Source: Microbacterium testaceum StLB037 (GTDB lineage Bacteria > Actinomycetota > Actinomycetes > Actinomycetales > Microbacteriaceae). Taken from it: DNA of 64,000 nucleotides. The stretch spans positions 62,802-126,801 of the forward strand of contig NZ_FNJN01000004.1 of assembly GCF_900104345.1 (NCBI RefSeq), in the 5' to 3' direction. The translations under genes and the position numbers were made by a program. Within the stretch, counting starts at the first letter, position 1. Each line of letters opens with the position of its first letter. The notes beneath the pieces are model-generated. The model saw nothing but the letters and a program-made list of their open reading frames with translations, was not told the origin of the DNA and did no database searches. Positions 43,420-50,500 of this stretch are shown piece after piece.

Positions 43420-44391
43420 TCATGTCACCGGGGCCAGGCGTGCGCCGACTCTCGACGCGCCCTCCACGATGGCTCGCTTGCGATCGTTCGGCAGATAGAC
43501 GTACACCTTCACCATGTTGATATTCGCCCAGCCCATTAGGTCGGCGACCACGTAGGCGTCACCCTCGGCAGCGACCCAGAACCGCGTAGCGGCACGGTGG
43601 CGCAGCTTATGCATGGTCCACGGGTCGCCGAGTAGCCTCGCGACGCGCTTGCCAACCCACTGCGGGGACACGTGGCCGTCGTCCTCGCCGCGGAACAGGT
43701 AGCCCTTACCCTGCTCCTCGGCGCGCGCCAGCAGCGCCTCCGCCATGGCCCGAGTCAGCGGCACCTCGCGCACCTTGCCTCCCTTGCTGTGGACGATCAG
43801 GTCATGCCCGAGCAACGTCGGCACGATGTCGCGGGACCCGATCACGGCCACCTCGGCGCGGCGTAGGCCGTGCTCCGCTGCCAGGTCGATCCATAGCCGC
43901 TCGTCCTCGTCGGCGCGCGCGAGCGCCGCCAGGTAGATCGAATCCGGCACCGGCCTCGGGCGAGGGTCGGACGGCTTCACGCGCGCAATGTGATCGACCG
44001 GACTCGACGGCGTGCGACCCGTGGCGACCGCCCAGGCGTAGAACGCCTCGAACGTGTTCCGACGACCGCGGCGCGTCTCTTGAGCCCAGTTCATCGACGC
44101 CATGTATCCGGCGACATCGTCCGTCGTGACGGCCCACGGGCCGGTGTAGACGTTCTTCGCCAGGTGCCCCAGGTGTTGCGCCCACGACTTTCGCGACGAC
44201 GCCGCCTTGCCCGCTGCAACCTGCCCCAAGAGAAACGCTTCGATAGCGTCCCCCCACTCCTCAGTGACTCGCACCGGTCCCCCTGTAATTCCTGTGTCTG
44301 ACATTGGCGAGTCAGGAAAGTAGAACATGTGTTCGATTGCGTGCGGCTTCGTCTGCATCACGGTCGAATAACGGCACGCTGGCGACGGCAC
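43420..44391 (-). CDS. int: Tyrosine-recombinase integrase
   Basis: 323 aa from the first start; ATG at 44304 (294 aa) is a plausible alternative and neither has a good ribosome site. N-terminal SAM-like core-binding domain (about 45-125) and catalytic domain with Arg177 (AEHGLRRAEV), Lys in the SKGGKVREVPL hairpin, His261-x-x-Arg264 (HKLRHRAATRF), Trp288 replacing the second His (LMGWANINM) and nucleophile Tyr297. It should join attP to the tRNA-Arg attB. Located 0.85 kb from attR. Confidence 0.93.
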   Translation of the reverse strand: MPSPACRYSTVMQTKPHAIEHMFYFPDSPMSDTGITGGPVRVTEEWGDAIEAFLLGQVAAGKAASSRKSWAQHLGHLAKNVYTGPWAVTTDDVAGYMASMNWAQETRRGRRNTFEAFYAWAVATGRTPSSPVDHIARVKPSDPRPRPVPDSIYLAALARADEDERLWIDLAAEHGLRRAEVAVIGSRDIVPTLLGHDLIVHSKGGKVREVPLTRAMAEALLARAEEQGKGYLFRGEDDGHVSPQWVGKRVARLLGDPWTMHKLRHRAATRFWVAAEGDAYVVADLMGWANINMVKVYVYLPNDRKRAIVEGASRVGARLAPVT

Positions 44392-44411
44392 GCTCCAGAT
44401 AGGCTCCAGGC

Positions 44412-44855
44412 GTGGAGGAATGGTGGGGAAGTTTGGCCTCCGACATCGTCGGTCAGGTCATCCTGCTGTTGGTGACCTCGTCGGTGACTTGGTACTTCGC
44501 GCGGCGAAACCGCGCGGTGTGGGTACTGGAGCATGTGCGTGACGAGGACTGGACCCTTACCTACCGCGGGTGGCGAACCGCGTGGGATGTTCAGATCAGC
44601 CAATTCGTCTCGCCGAGGGTTTCTGCGCGGATCGCCGACGGTAAAGAATTCAGACCCGTGCGCTCTGACTGGCAGCGCGATGACCGCACTATGGTGAACG
44701 GCTTTCAGCGGGGTGAAGAGCTGACCCTCATGTGGTACGACCGCAGGCGGCGCGTGGCGTCCATCCAAACTCGAGAGAGCGAGAGCCGCTATGAGGTGTC
44801 TGCGGCCGACGTGCGGCGAGGGCTTCTGAACCACCTCGTCAATCGCGGGGCTTGA
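44412..44855 (+). CDS. Phage membrane-anchored protein, possible lysogenic moron
   Basis: 147 aa from GTG 44412. One transmembrane helix (about 10-28, DIVGQVILLLVTSSVTWYFA) and a soluble cytoplasmic domain (ERVR/WVLEHVRDEDWTLTYRGWRTAWD; MVNGFQRGEELTLMWYDRRRR). It opposes integrase and the att-proximal gene. Such stand-alone lysogenic genes often mediate superinfection exclusion; this is inference. Confidence 0.65.
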   Translation: MEEWWGSLASDIVGQVILLLVTSSVTWYFARRNRAVWVLEHVRDEDWTLTYRGWRTAWDVQISQFVSPRVSARIADGKEFRPVRSDWQRDDRTMVNGFQRGEELTLMWYDRRRRVASIQTRESESRYEVSAADVRRGLLNHLVNRGA

Positions 44856-44860
44856 ACTGC

Positions 44861-45136
44861 TCAAGCTATGACCTTCTCTCGTACGGCGTAGCGCTCCTGG
44901 GCTGTCTGTCGCTTGATCCCGAGCGCCATGCCGATGTAGGCCCACGAACCGCGGCGCGCGTGCTGGCCTCGCACGGCAGTCACGATGGCCGCTTCGAGCG
45001 TGTCGCGCATGGCCACGAGTTGCCGCAGCTCGATCTCATCGGCTTCGGCGGTTCGGACGCCTGCGCGTCGGATCATCCGGTTGACGGCTTCGAGAAATTC
45101 GTCTGTCTCGCGCTCAACGCGCTTGCGACGGGTCAC
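44861..45136 (-). CDS. Phage helix-turn-helix protein next to attP
   Basis: 91 aa from GTG 45136 (GTG 45151 is an alternative adding 5 aa). Helical N-terminus and a C-terminal HTH-like SWAYIGMALGIKRQTAQERYA. In circular phage DNA its GTG overlaps the TGA of the extended repressor frame (GTGA), so the two would be coupled; integration uncouples them. Could be an excision or directionality factor or a lysogeny regulator. Confidence 0.7.
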   Translation of the reverse strand: MTRRKRVERETDEFLEAVNRMIRRAGVRTAEADEIELRQLVAMRDTLEAAIVTAVRGQHARRGSWAYIGMALGIKRQTAQERYAVREKVIA

Positions 45137-45164
45137 CGTGCCACCTCGCACGGGAACGAGAAAA

Positions 45165-45189
45165 GGGTGTCAGGGAAACCCTGACACCC
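45165..45189 (-). terminator. Phage-supplied terminator behind tRNA-Arg
   Basis: GGGTGTCAGGG (45165-45175), loop AAA, CCCTGACACCC (45179-45189), followed on the minus strand by TTTTCTCG. It ends the tRNA-Arg transcript in the lysogen. In the free phage it lies inside the extended repressor frame, 29 bp before that frame's stop codon. Confidence 0.88.
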
Positions 45190-45232
45190 CATGATGTCCT
45201 CAAAGAGGTCATCGACTGTCTCAACACAGTAC

Positions 45233-45277
45233 GTGCGCCCGAAGGGACTCGAACCCCTAACCTTCTGATCCGTAGTC
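45233..45277. other. attR (45-bp core)
   Basis: Right copy of the attachment core, within the intact tRNA-Arg gene. Differs from attL only at 45271 (C, the middle part of the anticodon region). Because the C must be host sequence and the extra AC at 45231-45232 must be phage sequence, the strand exchange took place between 45233 and 45270. Confidence 0.92.
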
Positions 45278-45306
45278 AGATGCTCTATCCATTGAGCTAC
45301 GGGCGC
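45234..45306 (-). tRNA. tRNA-Arg (anticodon ACG)
   Basis: 73 nt on the minus strand: acceptor GCGCCCG/CGGGCGC, D arm with GCTCAATGGATAGAGC, anticodon stem TCTGA/TCAGA with loop CTACGGA giving ACG, variable AGGTT, T arm GGGGTTCGAGTCCC, discriminator A. CCA is not encoded. A -10-like TATGCT lies 38 bp upstream (45344-45349). Its 3' half has been replaced by identical phage sequence. Confidence 0.97.
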
Positions 45307-45457
45307 AGGGCCTCCGCGCGAAACGGCGCGCAGGCCGTGGTCCAGCATAGCCGGGACGATGGGAGACGTCTAATCGGCTCCGAACGGCGTGCATCCCGGG
45401 CGTGGCGCGTCGGTGACGGGAGGGTGTCGAGTCGGGGTGGGGACGTACGCTGGCGGG

Positions 45458-46954
45458 ATGAGCGCATACACCTCCGCGTTCGAGCTGTTCTCCATCGGGA
45501 TCGGACCCTCGAGCTCCCACACCGTCGGCCCCATGAAGGCCGCCCTCCAGTTCGTCGCGCGAGTCGAGGACGACGGTGTCCTCGAGCGGGTGGCATCCGT
45601 TTCGTGCGCCCTGTACGGCTCCCTCGGAGCGACCGGCATCGGTCACGGCACCCCCGACGCGGTCGTGGCGGGCCTGCAGGGCCTCGACCCCGAGACCGTG
45701 GATCCGGATGCCGTGCGGCGGGCGTGGTCCGACTGGCCCGAGGGGCGGAGCCTCGCTCTCGCGGGTCGACACGAGATCCCGTTCGCGAAGGCCGACATCG
45801 CGCTCGAGCCGCGCACGCGCCTGCCCGGCCACCCGAACGCGATGACGCTCGTCGCGCGCGACGGCGAGGGGTCCGTGATCGCGGAGGACACGTTCTATTC
45901 GATCGGCGGGGGATTCATCCGGCGAGAAGGAGAGCCCGCGCGCGTGGCGGCGGCGCCGGTTCCTCTCGACTTCGATGACGCGGCGACCCTGATCGAGCTG
46001 TGCGACGAGCGCGGCATCACGATCGCCGAGGCCGCACGGCTGAACGAGGCGGCCCTGCGCTCCGACGAAGAGATCGCGGCGGGCTTGGATCGCATCTGGG
46101 ATGCCATGGCGGCGTGCGTGAACGCCGGACTCGAGAACGACGGCGTGCTGCCCGGCATCCTGAAGGTGAAGCGACGGGCCGCGGTCATCCGAGGGCAGCT
46201 GGACGCCATCGAAGCCGAGGGGCACCGCGAGCTCCCGGGGGAGTGGCTCGGGGCGTTCGCGCTCGCCGTCAACGAGGAGAATGCCGCCGGCGGTCGTGTC
46301 GTCACCGCCCCCACGAACGGTGCCGCGGGGATCCTCCCCGCGGTCGCCATGTACTGGTGGCGCTTCCTGGCTGACTCGGGTCTCGGAGCCGGCAACGCCG
46401 TCACGCCCTACGGCGAGCTCGTCGGAAGCGCCCTGCTCGGCTACGACGGTCACGCGGTGACGCGCGGCGAGGTCGCGGAGTGGGACGACGGCGACGTGGC
46501 CGAGGCGAACCGTCGACGCGGCATCCGCCGGTTCCTCCTCACCGCGACGGCTCTCGGCTCGCTCTTCAAAGCGAATGCGTCGATATCCGGCGCCGAGGGC
46601 GGCTGCCAGGCAGAGGTCGGGTCCGCGTGCGCGATGGCGGCGGGCGGCCTGACCGCGGTCATGGGCGGGACCAATCGGCAGATCGAGAACGCCGCCGAGA
46701 TCGCCATGGAACATCACCTCGGTCTCACGTGCGACCCCGTCGGTGGGCTCGTGCAGATCCCCTGCATCGAGCGGAACGCGATCGCGGCATCGACCGCGGT
46801 GACGGCTGCCCGACTCGCTCTGCGCGGCGACGGTTCCCACTACGTCTCGTTGGATGCCGTCGTCGAGACGATGCGTCAGACGGGGATCGACATGTCGACG
46901 AAGTACAAGGAGACCAGCGAGGGCGGTCTCGCGGTGAACGTCATCGAGTGCTGA
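45458..46954 (+). CDS. sdaA: L-serine ammonia-lyase
   Basis: 498 aa single-chain iron-sulfur serine dehydratase that makes pyruvate and ammonia from L-serine. N-terminal beta domain with FSIGIGPSSSHTVGPMKAA; catalytic alpha domain with NEENAAGGRVVTAPTNGAAG. Cluster cysteines are in SGAEGGCQAEVGSACAMAAG and LTCDPVGGLVQIPCIERNA. ATG at 45458 behind GGCGGG. Transcribed away from the tRNA. Confidence 0.95.
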   Translation: MSAYTSAFELFSIGIGPSSSHTVGPMKAALQFVARVEDDGVLERVASVSCALYGSLGATGIGHGTPDAVVAGLQGLDPETVDPDAVRRAWSDWPEGRSLALAGRHEIPFAKADIALEPRTRLPGHPNAMTLVARDGEGSVIAEDTFYSIGGGFIRREGEPARVAAAPVPLDFDDAATLIELCDERGITIAEAARLNEAALRSDEEIAAGLDRIWDAMAACVNAGLENDGVLPGILKVKRRAAVIRGQLDAIEAEGHRELPGEWLGAFALAVNEENAAGGRVVTAPTNGAAGILPAVAMYWWRFLADSGLGAGNAVTPYGELVGSALLGYDGHAVTRGEVAEWDDGDVAEANRRRGIRRFLLTATALGSLFKANASISGAEGGCQAEVGSACAMAAGGLTAVMGGTNRQIENAAEIAMEHHLGLTCDPVGGLVQIPCIERNAIAASTAVTAARLALRGDGSHYVSLDAVVETMRQTGIDMSTKYKETSEGGLAVNVIEC

Positions 46955-46967
46955 GGGCACCCGACGA

Positions 46968-47399
46968 TCAGTCCTGCGCGCGCAGCTTCGCGGTGAGGGA
47001 GTGCAGCTGAGCGAGTTCGTCGTCGTCGAGCCGGGCCATGCGCTCGGCGATCGACCGGCCGTGCGCCGCGGCGATACGGCGGAACGTCACGGCGCCGTTC
47101 TCGGTGGCCGTGACGAGGGAGCCGCGGCCGTCTTCGGGGTCGGCGCATTTGGTCAGCAGGCCCCGTGACACCATGCGCTCGACCAGGCGCGACACGCTCG
47201 GCTGGCTGATGAGCATGTTGCCCGTGACATCGCGCAGGCGTGCCGTCATGCGCGGGGCGCGCGTGACGGTGAGCAGCACGTCGTACTCCGCCTGGGTCAG
47301 CTCGGTGCTGTCGAAATCCGACCGGATGTCCTCGAAGACCTCGTGCTGGGCGCGGAAAAGGCTCTCCCAGGCCTGCACGGCGAGACGGCGATCGGTCAT
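46968..47399 (-). CDS. MarR-family transcriptional regulator
   Basis: 143 aa winged helix: LTQAEYDVLLTVTRAPRMTARLRDV, recognition helix region MLISQPSVSRLVERMVSRGLL, wing KCADPEDGRGSLVTATENG. ATG at 47399 chosen by fit to the family; the longer open frame upstream is unrelated. Convergent with sdaA, 13 bp apart. Ligand unknown. Confidence 0.9.
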   Translation of the reverse strand: MTDRRLAVQAWESLFRAQHEVFEDIRSDFDSTELTQAEYDVLLTVTRAPRMTARLRDVTGNMLISQPSVSRLVERMVSRGLLTKCADPEDGRGSLVTATENGAVTFRRIAAAHGRSIAERMARLDDDELAQLHSLTAKLRAQD

Positions 47400-47567
47400 A
47401 GGTTCAGCGTAGGGCCGACAGCGTCCCTCGCGCCCCGCGCGCGGGTAGCACACGCGGGTGGACGGACGAGTCACCTGCCGGTCATCTTCGTTCCCGTCGC
47501 CGTTCATGTGAGCGGACGGTGAGCTTCCTATGGTCGGAGTGTCCCCCCAGACGAAGGTGGCTCCGCC

Positions 47568-50500
47568 ATGCGTTCTCCGCGTACCCGTTTCCTTTCCGCA
47601 ACGCTGTCGACGATGCTCGTCGCCGGCACGGTCCCGATCCTCGCCGTCCCGGCCGCGCACGCCGCGCCCGGACCGGCCGAGATCGTGGTCACCGAGATCC
47701 TCGCCGACAACACCGGTGCCGATGACTTCGAATACGTCGAGATCCACAACGTCTCGAACGCGCCCGTCGACCTGGCGGCATCCGGGATCTCCTTCGCGTA
47801 TTCGTACGCCGATTCGGCCGACCGCTCGCGCGACGTCGCCCTCACCGCCGAGCCGCTCACACTCGCGAAGGGTGAGACGGCGTTGCTGTGGGTGAGCTAC
47901 ACCTCGGGCGCGGTCGACACCTCAGCCCGGACGGTCGAAGAGTTCCGCGCGCGCCACGGCGTCGACGAGGGCGTGCAGGTGGCCCGCCTCACCGGTCAGG
48001 CCGGGCTCGCGAACGGGGGCAACCGCGGGATCCGCGTCCTCGACCACGGCGAGCTCTCGTCATGGTCGCACGCCCCGACCGGGGCGTTCGGCGTTGACCT
48101 CGCCGCGCACTTCCGGCTGCCGTCGGACCCCGCCGCGCAGCGGATGGACGTGCTCGCGGTGAACGCGGCTCCCTCGCCCGGGACCGTGCTGCCCGAGGCC
48201 GTCACGCGCCCGGGGGGTGATCCGTCGCCCGAGCCGAGCCCCGAGCCGACCTCGCCCGGCGAGACGCTGCCCGCGGGGGCGCCCCTGCAGGTGACCGAGT
48301 TGCTTCCGGACTCCGCGAACGTGGGCGGGTCCGATGGCTACGAGTTCATCGAGGTCTTCAACGCCACCGACGCCCCCATCGACTTCTCCGACTACGCGAT
48401 CGACTACCTCTACCCGGTCGAGGGCACGGTCAGCCGGTGGCCGGCCGTTCCCTCCGACGTCGTCATCCCGGGGCGCGGGTCCCTCGTGTTCTGGATCAAG
48501 AACGGCGCGAACGACGCCTTGACCGCGGCCGACTTCAACCGCCAGTTCGGCACCGACCTGGTCGCCGGGCGGTCCTTGGTCGAGATCTCGTCGGCGGGAA
48601 TGGCGAACAGCAGTCCTCGCGGCATCCAGGTGTCCACCAACACCGGCCACCCGGTCAGCGCCGCCTTCTACAACCTCGACGGGCGCGACGACACCCAGGC
48701 CGACAAGGGGATCCGCTACGCGGCGACCGAAGACGCGACCCGGCAGCGCCTCGTCGATCTGGCCCCCGCCACCCCCGGTACCGTCCAGCCCGACCAGGTG
48801 GGTTCGGCCCCCGTCGCCACCCCCGTCGACACGACGGCGCCCACGATCACCGATCGAACGGCGGCGCAGATCGCCCCCGGCGACGACTTCGTCATCGACC
48901 TCGCCATCAGCGACGACCACGAGGTCCGCACGGCGACGCTCGAACTGCGCAACGACGTCGACACCACCGCGTTGCGGGTCAACCTCACCGACGCGGGCGA
49001 CGGAGTCTTCCGGCACACGGTGAAGGCCGTCGACCTCACCGGAAAGCACTGGTACGCCTACACGGTCACGGCGACCGACGGCACGAACGTTCAGACTTCG
49101 ACGGAGCGCCGCGTCGACGTCGCCGGCACCTCCGACGACCCCGTGCGTCTCAACGTGGACGACGGTCGTTTCGTCAACGGTACGACCGAGATCGTGGCAT
49201 CCGGGAACGCGTATCCGAGTCCGCTGAGTCTGAGCATCGACGGGGCGGCGGTCGCGACGGCACCCAGCCTCGAGGGGCGACCCACCTTCGTCTTCGAGGC
49301 GACGAACGTCAACTACTACTTCAAGAACGGCGTGCGCATCGCGGACGACGTGCTGACGATCTTCGACAAGGGCACCGAAGGGTGGGAGACCATCTCGACC
49401 CCCGTGCCGCTGAGCTACCTGTCGGAGGTCGACGACCTCACCGTGAGTGTCTGGGCCGGAACGAAGAAGGCCCCCGAGATCGACCCCGACGAGAACAACG
49501 ACGACTTCGAGATCCGGGGGCTGCGTCTCGTGCTCCCCGACGGTCGCACCCTGACCCCGGCGGGTTACGACGACCCGGCCGCGGTGCTCAGGATGGGCGA
49601 CAGCGCCGGGAAGCTCGACTTCTTCGACGCACGCTTCGCGATCCCCGACGACGCGTACTCGGCGGTGTCGCACACCTGGGACACCACCTCCCGCGCTGAC
49701 GGCGACGCGGTCGTCTCGGCCACCGACGGCGACGAGACGGTCACGCGCACAGTACGCGTCGACAACACCGCGCCCGTGGTGACCTCGCGCATCGTCGACG
49801 GCACCGCTTACCGCGGCCCGATCGACATCGACGCGCAGATCGTCGACGCCGGGTCGGGGGTCGCCTCGACCGTCGCTCGACTCGACGGCCGCGAGATCAC
49901 CCTTCCCCTGAAGACGTCGTCGCTCGACCTCGAGGCCGGCGACCACCGGCTCGAGATCGTCGCGACCGACGGGGTCGGCAACACCACCACCTGGTCGGCC
50001 GTCTTCGAAACCTACGCGGAGCAGCCGGCCGCGGGGCTGCTCACCCCCGCCGACGGCGCCGAGGTCGCGGCCGGCGAGGTCACCCTGCAGGCGAAGGTCG
50101 AGGACCCGCAGGGGGACGCGCTCGACGTCGCCTTCCTCGAAGGTCGCCGACTCGATCTGGCCGACGGCGATGTGGCGGTGCGATCGGGCACGGTGGCCGA
50201 CGCCGCCTCGGTCGATCGCTCGGAGCCGCAGACGCTGTCGCGCGCTCAGGTCGAGACCTTCGCCGCCGTCGACGGTCTGAGCGACGACGTCTCGAGCACC
50301 GAGGCGTTCCCGTACCAGCTCTTCGAGGTGGGCGTGGATGCCGCGGACGCGGGCGCCGACGTGCGATCGACGTGGTCGGGACGAGCGAACGCCGGGGCGA
50401 CGGTCGTGCTGTCGGTGCAGCGTCGCGACGGTTCGGGCTGGGATGAAGTCGACCGACACGTCACCCGGAACGCCGACGAGGCCTTCGAGCTCGACGGAGT

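Larger units (their letters stand above)
29107..45277. mobile_element. Integrated minimal tailed prophage (16.2 kb) in tRNA-Arg
   Basis: Bounded by direct repeats in a tRNA gene and carrying integrase, repressor, complete head, connector, tail, fibre and lysis genes with no visible disruption, so it is probably inducible. A single long rightward operon runs from 29510 to 43161; repressor, a small membrane protein, integrase and a helix-turn-helix gene run leftward. The very small size and the fused protease-capsid recall the 15-18 kb siphoviruses of Arthrobacter and Microbacterium. That comparison is from memory, not from a search. Confidence 0.93.

Noticed and set aside
29107..45277. Prophage considered as a satellite or phage-inducible island
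   Set aside because: It encodes its own complete set of head, tail and lysis proteins, which satellites lack.
45133..45348. 71-aa minus-strand frame over the tRNA-Arg region
   Set aside because: Not a host gene: it is the tRNA sequence fused to the phage extension of the repressor. It is meaningful only in circular phage DNA, where the repressor supplies the N-terminus.
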